In this document: piece after piece, positions 53,590-62,387 of the stretch
Layout of the letters: every line of letters starts with the position of its first letter
Numbering within the stretch: the stretch's first letter is position 1
Source of the DNA: Pseudoflavonifractor capillosus
GTDB taxonomy: Bacteria; Bacillota; Clostridia; Oscillospirales; Oscillospiraceae
Length of the DNA stretch: 64,000 nt
Reading direction: 5' to 3'
Assembly: GCF_016899775.1 (NCBI RefSeq)
Contig: NZ_JACJJE010000001.1
Coordinates: 102,597 to 166,596, forward strand
Program-made: the position numbers and the translations under genes
The notes under the pieces: model-generated
Database searches by the model: none
Told to the model about the DNA's origin: nothing
Seen by the model: only the letters and a program-made list of their open reading frames with translations

Positions 53590-53976
53590 TTATAGCTGTA
53601 CACTGGTTTGGCCTGCAAACTGGACTGTAATCTGGCCACCCCAGGCGCACATGAGTTTACTGCCATCCGTAATGGCTGCCTGCCCGCCGATGAAGACCTT
53701 GGGAGAAGGGATCAGCCATGGCCCCGCGGGGACGGGTACGCAGGGCATGGGCGTCAGCACCCCGAGTGCGGCTGCTGTCGCTGCCGCCACGGTGGGGTTG
53801 GCGAGGCTCTGGCACATACCAAAGGTCGGGATATTGACCATGGGCGCCATGTCCGTCATGACACCGGCGGGCCTGCCGGTGATCAGAACGCGGGGCGTCG
53901 GCAGGGCATTGAAGGTAGCTGGTGCCATACCGAATGGACATTGCAGAATCGCGCCTGTGCATTGGCAAAAGCTCAA
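53590..53976 (-). CDS. PAAR-like spike tip (DUF4280)
   Basis: A 128-aa DUF4280/PAAR-like protein with the conserved Cys opening MSFCQCTGAILQCPFGMAPA, the Pro-rich repeats MVNIPTFGMCQSLANP and VPVPAGPWLIPSPKVFIGGQ and the end LMCAWGGQITV. It sharpens the spike and can carry effectors, but it has no C-terminal toxin extension here. It overlaps the DUF4255 gene by 4 nt. Confidence 0.9.
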   Translation of the reverse strand: MSFCQCTGAILQCPFGMAPATFNALPTPRVLITGRPAGVMTDMAPMVNIPTFGMCQSLANPTVAAATAAALGVLTPMPCVPVPAGPWLIPSPKVFIGGQAAITDGSKLMCAWGGQITVQFAGQTSVQL

Positions 53977-54542
53977 CGGTCTCGCCCTCCTTTCTCCATG
54001 TACTTGGCCGAAGTCTGGACCTCGCGCACCGGCGGCACACGCGAGATGCGGGTGCTTGGTACCAGGATCGGTTCAATCGTGAGGTAAACAGCTGGCTGAA
54101 GCGGCTCATTCAAGCTCTGCCAGAGCGATAGTTTCTCCGCCCGTGTCAGAGGGTGGAAGTTCAGCCTCAATTCCCGGCCGTCCAGCTCCAGCTTGCCCGC
54201 GCCGTGTACCGCACGATATACTGCCTCCAACAACAGCAATTCATCTTCAGACCCCATGCTGTTGAAGGCCACCTTTCGATTGGCATAGGCAAGGAAATGG
54301 AGCGCCAGAAGCAGGTCGGGAAACCGGCGGGTATCCTCGCCGAGGCGAGTCATGCCCGGCGGGCCGTTTGGGCGGACCTCCTCCAGATCGTGCAGGTACA
54401 GCCCCAAGCGGAAATCCTCTTCCATACCTGGGTGAGCGATTTTGAGCATATCTCCGGAGCTGATCACCACAGGGACCAGCTCGCTTCGCAGATGCTCCAG
54501 CAACAGCTCACCTGCCCGCATAAATACCGGATCATTGCTCAT
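53973..54542 (-). CDS. DUF4255 tail terminator-like protein (Afp16/Pvc16)
   Basis: A 189-aa DUF4255 protein (RLGLYLHDLEEVRPNGPPGM, DLLLALHFLAYANRKVAFNS and LNFHPLTRAEKLSLWQSLNE). In Afp/PVC this protein caps the tube/sheath. Its ATG at 54542 overlaps the stop of the MORN protein gene and is preceded by GGAGGATG. The presence of a terminator protein shows that a complete tail of fixed length is built. Confidence 0.88.
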   Translation of the reverse strand: MSNDPVFMRAGELLLEHLRSELVPVVISSGDMLKIAHPGMEEDFRLGLYLHDLEEVRPNGPPGMTRLGEDTRRFPDLLLALHFLAYANRKVAFNSMGSEDELLLLEAVYRAVHGAGKLELDGRELRLNFHPLTRAEKLSLWQSLNEPLQPAVYLTIEPILVPSTRISRVPPVREVQTSAKYMEKGGRDR

Positions 54543-56170
54543 GATGCATCCTCCCGCACCGCGCTCTGGTACCACAGCACCAGGTCCTTGGACTCCCGCC
54601 GGACTGTTGTGGTGGTCACTCCGCCGCCAGTGGCGAGCGTATAGTCGATCTGCTGTTCTTCGTCCATCTCAAACGCGGTGAACTCATAGACGAATGGCCC
54701 TATCTGCAGGGCGCCGGCTCCGAGCAGTATTTCCCCGGCGGCATAATCACTGAACCATTCCCGCCATCCCAGCTTGTGCCGGCCGGATGCAGTGTCGGTT
54801 TCCGGCTGCGCCGTCCCGGGCAGGGGGCCACCGTAGGAGAGCACCTCGGTGATGATAATATCCTTGTGGTCGATCTCCGAAGAGAGCTCCTTGTCCCCAT
54901 ACTGCTTTGTGAGCGCTGTCACTGCCGAAGCGGAATACTGGACGCCGGCTATGCGGGTTTCCCCATTGTCCGATATGCCGCCGGCTGTGCCTGCCTCTTC
55001 CATCTGACCGCTGTCCTCTGGGGGCGCGCCGCCTCCAGTGTCAGTGCCTGGCGCTGCATTCTCACCAGACCCGGACGCTGGCTCTGCCTGACGGGCCAGG
55101 GCCTCCAGCAGTTCCTGTCGCTCCTGCTCTGTCAGTTCATCCTGTTCTGTCTGGGATACCAGGGTGATCGGCGTCTCCGTGACAAACATCAGGCGGAAGT
55201 ATGGATAGACAAATGCGGTCACTCCGTCACAGGTGTAGAGAAGCCAGTGCTCTTTGAATGCCTCTTCTACCTCGGCCAGTGAGAGGCCCAGAAAAGCGTC
55301 CGCCCGGGGCTGTTCGTCGTAGATCTGTCCCTCATAGAGCAGTTGCCCGCTGGGATGACAGATCCGGCCCAGGCCGCGGGCCTCGCCCCACACAAACTCC
55401 CCTTCATAGAAGAGGGCCTGCAATAATGTGTCGAACAGCTTCCCCTGCCCATGGTAAATACCGAACTGGAAGTCGCCCTCATATTGCAGGGCTCCGCTGG
55501 CGGTGTACTGGGTTCCCGTACCATGGAGCAGGCCGTCTGAAAAGGTCCCGATCCGCAGGAGCGTCCCGTCCTCGCCGTACTCCTGCCCTTCGCCATTGAG
55601 CAGATCCCGGGCAAAGGTCCCGGAACGGAGAAGGGTGCCGTCGGGAAAGAACTCCTGCCCCTCGCCCTCGAAAACTCCTGCGACAAATTGGCCTTCGCTG
55701 ATGATCCCGGTTGTGGGATCAATCCGCCGTCCCTGACCCTCGTAGAGGTTCTGTGCCATCTCACCTTCGTAGACAAGGAACCCGTCGGCATAGACCTTTG
55801 CGTCGGCTCCCTCATACACCCCATCAACCAGAGGCCCTTCATAGACAAGCTGGCCGGCGGCATCGTAGACTTTGCCGTTCCCTGTACAGGCACCGGCGGA
55901 TACCTCGCCCTCATAGCGGATGACGTCCTGCCCGTCCAGGATGCGGACGGTGCCGGATATCTCCTGCAGGTCGGGGTCGTTATAGCGGTAGGTTGGAATC
56001 CCGGCGCCGCCGCGGGAGAACAGCCCCAACGGAAGCCCCGACAGAAGGATGATGGCAACACAGAGCACGCCAAGCAGCAGAAGCGCCAGCCACTTCCAGA
56101 TGTAGACGGGGCCGATTTTCCAATAGTCCTTGGGCGAGCGGATCAGCTTGGAGATAGCTTCTTTATCCAT
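54539..56170 (-). CDS. Membrane-anchored MORN-repeat protein
   Basis: A 543-aa protein with one N-terminal membrane helix (about 24-45, KWLALLLLGVLCVAIILLSG). Outside the membrane follow about nine MORN-like repeats of roughly 20 residues (for example YEGEVSAGACTGNGKVYDAA, LNGEGQEYGEDGTLLRIGTF) at about 85-300, then a low-complexity Gly/Glu/Ala linker (about 360-400) and a C-terminal domain (GEILLGAGALQIGPFVYEFT). Positive charges before the helix suggest an extracytoplasmic repeat domain. It overlaps both neighbours in the CIS operon. MORN proteins are not a standard eCIS part. Confidence 0.82.
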   Translation of the reverse strand: MDKEAISKLIRSPKDYWKIGPVYIWKWLALLLLGVLCVAIILLSGLPLGLFSRGGAGIPTYRYNDPDLQEISGTVRILDGQDVIRYEGEVSAGACTGNGKVYDAAGQLVYEGPLVDGVYEGADAKVYADGFLVYEGEMAQNLYEGQGRRIDPTTGIISEGQFVAGVFEGEGQEFFPDGTLLRSGTFARDLLNGEGQEYGEDGTLLRIGTFSDGLLHGTGTQYTASGALQYEGDFQFGIYHGQGKLFDTLLQALFYEGEFVWGEARGLGRICHPSGQLLYEGQIYDEQPRADAFLGLSLAEVEEAFKEHWLLYTCDGVTAFVYPYFRLMFVTETPITLVSQTEQDELTEQERQELLEALARQAEPASGSGENAAPGTDTGGGAPPEDSGQMEEAGTAGGISDNGETRIAGVQYSASAVTALTKQYGDKELSSEIDHKDIIITEVLSYGGPLPGTAQPETDTASGRHKLGWREWFSDYAAGEILLGAGALQIGPFVYEFTAFEMDEEQQIDYTLATGGGVTTTTVRRESKDLVLWYQSAVREDAS

Positions 56171-58805
56171 GCCGATCCCTCCAGTTGAACAGAAGACCGG
56201 TATCCAGCGGTTGCGCCGGGTCGGTGTCGCGCAGGGACTCGCACCGGAAAAGATACCACCGTGCGGCATCATCTTCCGGGATCAGGCGCAGGACCCGGGC
56301 GAACTTCCGCATGGCCTCGGCAAACCGTTTTTCGCGGAACAGCTCCATCGCCTCCGCCCAGAGCGGCCCCGCAAGTTCCCACTGCGACCGCCAGGAGCCA
56401 GGCCGCAGTCGGGGATCTTCATAGTAGGCGGTCTCACCGTCCCACCCCAGGAGCCGCAAGGCACCGCTGTTGATCTCGCCGCTTTGTACCATCACAGCGC
56501 CAAATCCCAATAGCAGGGACAGGGCCTCATGCTGGCGGTGCAGCGCGCCCGATACAGCCAGCGGATAGATCAGCTTCTCTGAGCCGAAGACCCCGAACTC
56601 CACTTGCTCGGTGAACACCGCCGCCATGACCCGCTGCCCAGCGTCGTCATGCTTTGCGAGACAGCGCCTAGCACAGTCCTGTGCCTGCTCTGGATCTCCG
56701 AAGATGGCAGTGGCCGAGCCGAGGCCCTCATCGTAGTCAATGATCATGCCGCCGTTGGCAGCAATCAGGTCGGCCGCCGGACGGAACAGTGCCTCCAGGG
56801 CCTCAGCGGTCCGGGCAGGTGTCTCCGGCACCAAAATCAACATGGCACCATCCACCACCGTGTAGTCCCCAGCGGAGAGTTCCAGCACATCCCGCTTCCG
56901 GAGCATCTGGCAAAGACAGTCCGGCACCAGACGGGTGTATGCGTCGTTGATGTGGGAGAGCGTGTTGAATTGTACTTTCGTTCGGTGGGACAGCTCATTG
57001 AACACCAGACTGACTTCATACAGCTCAGTTTTGGGTATCTGGTCCAAGTCAATCTGGTTGCCGCCTCCAGTGTCGTAGAACTCCTCCAGAGCCGAGCGAA
57101 TCCGACCAAGAGGCTTGAGGAGCCGTACGGTGAGAAAAATCAGGGCCGCAAATAGGAACGGGCAGGCACAAAGAATGGGGATCATGGTGGCCCAGAAGCT
57201 GGAGCGGCCGGACAGGATGGCACTTTCTGTCTGGGCGACTGTAACACAGCCTGTCCACTGTTCCTGCGTGATGCGCTGGATATAGACATACTCCCTGACA
57301 TTCATATCGTTGCGGATCTCCTGTAGGTCACGGTTCCTGGACCCATTGAGGAAACTGTTTACTGCATTGTAGTATCCGCGGCTCTTCACATCCTCCACAT
57401 GGTACATGGCGGGGACCTGATCGTCGTAGCCGATCAGGGGAATGCCGTCGCTGACCCAGGCCACATTCACGGTGTACTGCTCGCTGTTAGCTACTCGGCT
57501 CAACACGTCCTGCACCGTCATTGTGACTTCCTGATTGCTCATCTCTACATCGGAGGTCAGTACATCAGCCAGGTTTCCGCCCATCAGCTGGAGCGTTTGC
57601 TGTGCGTCCTCCTGAATGGTATGCTGGTAGAAGTCATATTGGATGCCGATGACAGACCCAAGCATCACTGTGGCCATGACAAGTTCACCCATCACCAGCC
57701 GCACTGCCATGCGGGAGGAGCGTAGGCAGGCCCGGAGGACCTCCACGATCACAATAAGAAACAGGAAACAGATCAAGGCGGTGGCCCATGCATGTTGAAT
57801 CACCATCCAAAGACGAGAACCGCCCATGGACAATTCCGTGATCGTACCGTTTGGCCCGACGACCACATTGGAGGTTCCACTCTTTGCCGCGCATAGGCCA
57901 ATGACCTGGATCTCCCCATCGCTGTCCGGACTGGTGGTAAAGATTGTAATGTCTTCATAGCGGTAGCCGGAGCCACGGATTTCGTCGGTACCGCACCACC
58001 GAAGTTCCACAGAGCCGTCCGCCGACAGCTCATACACGTCGCCGGTGCTGCTGTCAGCAATAAAAACTTGGTCCTGATAGGTGGAGACGTGGTTCGGGCT
58101 TCTGGCGAGATCAGCCAGCAGATCACGTTGCCACACGCCGTCTATGTACTGTCCGAGACGGCCTTCCCGGTCGATCCACACATATCGGCCGTCGTCCACA
58201 TATTTCAGCTTATAGAGGGACTCTCCGACCAAGATGTGCTCCAAGTCCGCGCGCTCCGTCGCCAAATTCCAGTGGAGCAGGTACCCGCAGCCATCTTCGT
58301 CTACGCCGCCAAGGCAGATCTCCTGCGGGTCATCCCCCAGAGGCAGATAGGCGCCTGTCCAGGTGATGTCCGCGTGGGCCACCTCGGGGAGAGAAGTGAG
58401 ATCCATCAAGACCCGCATCGGCATATGGGTGGTGTTCATGGACAAAGATACCAGCGTCTGCGTCGTCACACCGGCGTCATAGGTGGTCAAGACCGCGTAG
58501 ATCGTGTCATCCAGCACCACGAGATTTTCAAAGGCCTGGTTCGATTCTGTGACCGCGTAGTGAAGCAGGTTCCCGTTGTAGTCAATATGTACCAGGCTGT
58601 TGTTTGCCTCTTTGGAGAGGACCATGAACAGAGAGTTGCCTGTGGGGTCCATGGCGTACACATTCCCGTCCATGGTGGGCAAATACTGATCCGATATGAT
58701 CAGGCTGTACCCTACACCGACCGCAATGGAGCAGATCAGCGTCAGGACTACACGAAGAATTAAATGCCGGAATTTGGGGAGCCACTTCTTCACTTTGCTA
58801 AACAA
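56163..58805 (-). CDS. Multi-pass receptor with degenerate class III cyclase domain
   Basis: An 880-aa membrane protein, from a TTG start with GGGGGGAGC upstream. Predicted order: TM1 15-35; an external beta-propeller-like domain 40-330 with repeated IDxxGN/DGxV units; TM2 338-360; TM3 370-388; an external CACHE-like domain 389-535; TM4 537-560; HAMP 560-612; a class III nucleotidyl cyclase homology domain 640-790 (FRPAADLIAANGGMIIDYDE, GSATAIFGDPEQA, FGVFGSEKLIYPLAVSGALH); a TPR-like end 805-850. The cyclase metal-binding aspartates are not conserved (VVDGAMLILVPE in place of the FxDI strand), so it is probably a signalling pseudoenzyme. It lies inside the CIS operon. Confidence 0.8.
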   Translation of the reverse strand: MFSKVKKWLPKFRHLILRVVLTLICSIAVGVGYSLIISDQYLPTMDGNVYAMDPTGNSLFMVLSKEANNSLVHIDYNGNLLHYAVTESNQAFENLVVLDDTIYAVLTTYDAGVTTQTLVSLSMNTTHMPMRVLMDLTSLPEVAHADITWTGAYLPLGDDPQEICLGGVDEDGCGYLLHWNLATERADLEHILVGESLYKLKYVDDGRYVWIDREGRLGQYIDGVWQRDLLADLARSPNHVSTYQDQVFIADSSTGDVYELSADGSVELRWCGTDEIRGSGYRYEDITIFTTSPDSDGEIQVIGLCAAKSGTSNVVVGPNGTITELSMGGSRLWMVIQHAWATALICFLFLIVIVEVLRACLRSSRMAVRLVMGELVMATVMLGSVIGIQYDFYQHTIQEDAQQTLQLMGGNLADVLTSDVEMSNQEVTMTVQDVLSRVANSEQYTVNVAWVSDGIPLIGYDDQVPAMYHVEDVKSRGYYNAVNSFLNGSRNRDLQEIRNDMNVREYVYIQRITQEQWTGCVTVAQTESAILSGRSSFWATMIPILCACPFLFAALIFLTVRLLKPLGRIRSALEEFYDTGGGNQIDLDQIPKTELYEVSLVFNELSHRTKVQFNTLSHINDAYTRLVPDCLCQMLRKRDVLELSAGDYTVVDGAMLILVPETPARTAEALEALFRPAADLIAANGGMIIDYDEGLGSATAIFGDPEQAQDCARRCLAKHDDAGQRVMAAVFTEQVEFGVFGSEKLIYPLAVSGALHRQHEALSLLLGFGAVMVQSGEINSGALRLLGWDGETAYYEDPRLRPGSWRSQWELAGPLWAEAMELFREKRFAEAMRKFARVLRLIPEDDAARWYLFRCESLRDTDPAQPLDTGLLFNWRDRHG

Positions 58806-58817
58806 GACGCTCCCCCC

Positions 58818-59642
58818 TTACTCTCCCTGCAAATCTTGATCGCCAATGATGGTGATGCCACCCCAGGTGTTGATGTCTCGATCTCTCCAGCTCAAATAGG
58901 CATTGGCCAGCGACAATAGCGCCACGATCAGCAGAACAGCGACCACAGCACAAGCGGCAGGCTTGAGAAATCGCCGGGCGGTTTTTACTGCCCGCCGCAA
59001 TACCGTTCGCTGGGTGTGGGCGACTGGGAGCAGGTCGTCCGGGATGTCGGCAAGGTCCCGTTGGAGCTGGCTCCACTCCTGATAAGAGCCGCTGTTCAAA
59101 CGGGCAAAAATCAGCTGTAGCTCCACAGGATAGAGATGCTCCTGCACCTTGCTGAATCCGCCGGTCAGGAGTTCTGCACACAGGGCGGCAACTGCCTGAA
59201 CGGTGGCCGTGTCTGCCGCCGCTGTCCGCCGCCAGGCGCCCCAGTCCGGGAGCAGCTGGAGCCCGACACCGTGTTCGGTAAATCGCAGGTTCTCCGCCTT
59301 GGCGGACAGTTCGATAACCGTGGGCGACGCTTTCTCCTCAATGCACTGCGCCACAATGGCAAGGCAGGCGTCCCTCCGCTGGCCCAGGCTTGGTTTTCGT
59401 TCCAGCCACTTGTCAAACGGCGCCCCATCCCGGTAGGGGAGCAGGATCTCCAGGGTGCCTCCATCCAGTCGGACTGCGGATTTGGCCCCTCCGCTCAGAA
59501 CCTCCCGCTGGCAGGCTCCATCACGGATCTGGAGGCGGATGCACGCCTCGCCCGCCGAAGTGCGGCAGACGTCGGAGCAGCCGGTATCGCACTCCCATTC
59601 TCGGCGGATGACCCGCAGGCCATCAAACGCCGCCCGGTCCAT
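58818..59642 (-). CDS. Tail-anchored pseudokinase-like protein (EssB-like architecture)
   Basis: A 274-aa protein with a cytoplasmic domain and one C-terminal membrane helix at 227-248 (KPAACAVVAVLLIVALLSLA), then a short external tail. Residues 60-200 follow a protein kinase layout: LEILLPYRDGAPFDKWLERK (hinge), IEEKASPTVIELSAKAENLR (catalytic-loop position without HRD), then VGLQLLPDW (DFG position degenerate). It therefore looks like a pseudokinase fused to a TM, as in EssB/YukC of type VII secretion. The fold call is my own pattern reading. It overlaps the upstream gene by 20 nt. Confidence 0.62.
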   Translation of the reverse strand: MDRAAFDGLRVIRREWECDTGCSDVCRTSAGEACIRLQIRDGACQREVLSGGAKSAVRLDGGTLEILLPYRDGAPFDKWLERKPSLGQRRDACLAIVAQCIEEKASPTVIELSAKAENLRFTEHGVGLQLLPDWGAWRRTAAADTATVQAVAALCAELLTGGFSKVQEHLYPVELQLIFARLNSGSYQEWSQLQRDLADIPDDLLPVAHTQRTVLRRAVKTARRFLKPAACAVVAVLLIVALLSLANAYLSWRDRDINTWGGITIIGDQDLQGE

Positions 59643-61401
59643 CTGGCACCTCCTCCGCCTTCACGATGACGAAGGCATTGGCGCGCTCCTCCGGGTTCCC
59701 GCGTACCTGGGCGTAGATCTGATAGAGCCCCTCCCGCTCTGGGGCGGTGTAGATGCCGTCCCGGGTGATCACGCCGGCCTGCTTTCCCTCCACAAAGAAG
59801 TCGCACGGGAGGGTGGCCCCGTTGGTGAAGATGGGGGTGAAGCTGATGGCCTCACCGGGTTTGACATGGATCACGTCGGGGTGCAGTCGTTTCAGGATGC
59901 CACCCGTCTCCGGCTTGGGGGCGGCGCCATCGGGCCGCCAGGCGAACCACCGAAGCCAGATGTTGCTCTGCCGCAGATCGGCAAGGGGCCGGATTGCCAG
60001 CTCAAAGGTGCCCTTATCCGGGTGGACACGGACCCCGCGGTCGAAATCCTTGTCATAAGTCCCGCTGGCCTGATCGAACAGGGAGACGTCCCCCAGCAGC
60101 AGGTCGGTCCGGTTCTGCACGGAGTTGGCCACAGGGTAGATATGCTCGATGCCAAACTCGATGAAGACTGTCCCGGGGCCAAGCCCATGCTCGATCTCGT
60201 CAGTGGTCAAAATACTGCCCGCCTTCATGTGAAGCCCGGCGTTGACCATCACTGAGCCGGTGGTCATCTGCCTGGGTGCGGCAGCGGAAGCCTCGGGCTG
60301 TGCCTGGGTTCCTGCCTTGGGGCACGGCCTGTTTTTCTCCGGAGTGTCCCTGTCCTCTACTGCCAGGAACCGGGCCGCCACTCGCTGGAGCCTATCCTGG
60401 AGGCAGGGCACGGAGGCCTGGTGCCGGGTGCCGAGGGGCAGGATGTCATCCAGGAGGGCCTTGTCGTCGTAGCGGACGAACCGCACACCGGCCAGGGGGA
60501 CGCCAAGGGGCTGGTCATCCCACAGCTCCTGGGGGGAGCGTGCGTTCAGCCGCTCCGCCATGGCGGCGAACACATCGCCGGGCACGACCGCAAACTCCTC
60601 CTGATAAGCACACTGGCCGTTGTGCCGCATCCCGCGTTTCTCCACGGACAGGCCGGTTTCCGGCACCGTGATCCGCACCATCTGGGCGGGCTGGGCGGGG
60701 AGCACTGTGAGGTTGAGCACGGTCTCGCCCTTTTGTGCCCGCAGGCGCTCCTGGAACCGAAGCTCTTTGCCGTTCTCCCCTGTGAAACCCGGGATGTCCG
60801 GAGCGTAGGTCAGCTCCAGATCCAGCGGCTCCAGGCTGAAGCACTGGATATACAGGCGCAGATGGAAGGGGTGCGTGGCGGACAGGACTCTGGGGATGCT
60901 CTGTGACACGCGGATCTCCTCGTCCTCAAACAGCACGGTCTCCGAGAGCAGGGCTTCATCCGCCGCTGGCATGGGGAGTAGTCCCTCTTCGCTGAGAGAC
61001 AACTCAAACCGCTCCTTGGCAACGGCGTACTGGGTGTTCTGCCCCTCGTCGTCGGCCACAAACATAGGGTCCAGCAGTTCCTCTTTATAGGACAGCCACA
61101 GCAGGGCGTTCTCGCTCTGAAGCGCCTCGAACCCCGGCAGGGCGCGGACGCGGCAGATGGTGGGCTCGTCCACAATCAGGAACCGCCCCTGGGCGTCAAT
61201 GGCGAGGCCCGGTTCCACCAGCAGGGAGTCCGAGTCGATCCGCTGTACCCCCAGGCCAAAGGCCACGCCGGTGCCGAAGACCCAGTGGCTCAGGAAGGAC
61301 AGCTTGTGGTCCGCGAACGCCTGGTCCCGCTCAAAGTCCACCGCGCGCATCCGTTTTTTTCGGAAGTATCGGTTCTTTGAAAATGGATACAACTGCTCCA
61401 T
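59623..61401 (-). CDS. KNRYF-type CIS protein with Ig-like C-terminus
   Basis: A 592-aa protein, first gene of the CIS operon. The start MEQLYPFSKNRYFRKKRMRA then FGTGVAFGLGVQRIDSDSLL is the conserved opening of a protein often encoded in eCIS loci whose role is unsettled. A Pro/Ala/Gln-rich linker near 355-385 leads to a beta-rich middle and a final Ig-like domain (VKPGEAISFTPIFTNGATLP, GIYTAPEREGLYQIYAQV). It may be a surface or baseplate-periphery protein. No signal peptide is seen. GGGGGAGGG precedes the ATG. Confidence 0.75.
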   Translation of the reverse strand: MEQLYPFSKNRYFRKKRMRAVDFERDQAFADHKLSFLSHWVFGTGVAFGLGVQRIDSDSLLVEPGLAIDAQGRFLIVDEPTICRVRALPGFEALQSENALLWLSYKEELLDPMFVADDEGQNTQYAVAKERFELSLSEEGLLPMPAADEALLSETVLFEDEEIRVSQSIPRVLSATHPFHLRLYIQCFSLEPLDLELTYAPDIPGFTGENGKELRFQERLRAQKGETVLNLTVLPAQPAQMVRITVPETGLSVEKRGMRHNGQCAYQEEFAVVPGDVFAAMAERLNARSPQELWDDQPLGVPLAGVRFVRYDDKALLDDILPLGTRHQASVPCLQDRLQRVAARFLAVEDRDTPEKNRPCPKAGTQAQPEASAAAPRQMTTGSVMVNAGLHMKAGSILTTDEIEHGLGPGTVFIEFGIEHIYPVANSVQNRTDLLLGDVSLFDQASGTYDKDFDRGVRVHPDKGTFELAIRPLADLRQSNIWLRWFAWRPDGAAPKPETGGILKRLHPDVIHVKPGEAISFTPIFTNGATLPCDFFVEGKQAGVITRDGIYTAPEREGLYQIYAQVRGNPEERANAFVIVKAEEVPDGPGGV

Positions 61402-61771
61402 GGCTGGCCCTCCCCCAATTCCAGATCTCCGAGACACCCCCCGAGGCGGGCCCCGTGCCCCGCCCAAGGAATGAGTTTTTCATATTTAAGCCCATGCTAT
61501 CATTCGACAAAAATCCTGTCTATCGTCCGTAGGGTGGAGGGATTTTTCTAATCTTTGGGGGAGATCGGCCGCAAAATCAGCGTGGGAAAAGGGACCGTAT
61601 CATCCCGGAAAAAGCGGGAAAAATAATCTCCGCGGATACTATTTTCTGATAGCCGGTACTCTGATTAACAAGTAGGTAATTTCATTATATGGTTACGGCA
61701 TAATATCAATAATGCAGTTACAGCAGTCCGTTCTGAAATTCGGTATCCTCAAATCGAGGAGTTGATGCTGA
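61402..61771. promoter_or_regulatory. Divergent promoter region of CIS operon and XRE gene
   Basis: No gene is seen in this 370-bp gap. On the - strand TTGTCG, 16 bp and TAAATA (within about 61485-61515) are a candidate CIS promoter, followed by a GC-rich leader of about 85 nt (GGCGGGCCCCG-type inverted repeats near 61443-61470). On the + strand TTAACA near 61664 with AT-rich sequence (ATTATATGG, GCATAATATC) could serve the XRE gene. Confidence 0.4.
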
Positions 61772-62131
61772 ATGGATGAAAAATATATTTCTCAGCGCGT
61801 CACAGAGCTTCGGCTGCAGCGGAATGTCTCCGAGTACCGGATGTCCGCGGAGCTGGGCATGAGCGAGGGCTATGTGCAGGCCATTTCCTCCGGAAGAAGC
61901 CTGCCATCGGTGAAACAGCTGTATAACATCGTGGACTACTTCGACATGACCATGTCGGAGTTCTTTGACCCGGAGAACCACGACTCACCGATGACCTGTC
62001 AGGCGATCCGGGCACTGCGCCGGCTCGGCGACGAAGACGTGGAGCGGCTGCTTCCTGTGATCCTGCGCATTGCCGAGCTGTCCGAAGCGGGCCGCGAGGA
62101 CCAGGCACCCAGCGATCCCCCCGGCGAGTGA
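61772..62131 (+). CDS. XRE-family regulator divergent from the CIS operon
   Basis: A 119-aa XRE protein: HTH at about 8-62 (VTELRLQRNVSEYRMSAELG, MSEGYVQAISSGRSLPSVKQ) and an acidic C-terminal tail of 50 residues. This family type is common in Clostridia and often acts locally. Its position opposite the first CIS gene makes it the best candidate repressor of the CIS promoter. It has its own terminator. Confidence 0.85.
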   Translation: MDEKYISQRVTELRLQRNVSEYRMSAELGMSEGYVQAISSGRSLPSVKQLYNIVDYFDMTMSEFFDPENHDSPMTCQAIRALRRLGDEDVERLLPVILRIAELSEAGREDQAPSDPPGE

Positions 62132-62159
62132 CACCGAAAACAGGTAAAAATAGACACGA

Positions 62160-62195
62160 TCAGGACGGCGGGAATGCGACTTCCTGCCGTCCTGA
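62160..62195 (+). terminator. Terminator of the XRE gene
   Basis: A 15-bp stem with one wobble (62160-62174 with 62181-62195) is followed by TATTTTGT. Confidence 0.85.
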
Positions 62196-62387
62196 TATTT
62201 TGTATGGCGAAACAATGAATTCTCTATGGCCCGCTCTTACAATGTGCCCTGGACTTATGTAGGATTTACTTGATGCAACAGAGATACTGGCCGGCCAGTC
62301 TGCAGGGCCGGTCAAGTTGATTGGGCAGTGGATGTCCCCTGCCCCGTGATATGATCACGGGGGATCGTTTGCGCAAGGAGGTTTCAA

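Noticed and set aside
53590..53976. PAAR protein as a toxin carrier
   Set aside because: It ends right after the PAAR-like repeats, with no extra domain.
39196..61401. Interpretation of the cluster as a contractile prophage tail
   Set aside because: There are no capsid, terminase, lysis or portal genes, and an Afp15-type ATPase, DUF4255 and two tube paralogues mark an injection system.
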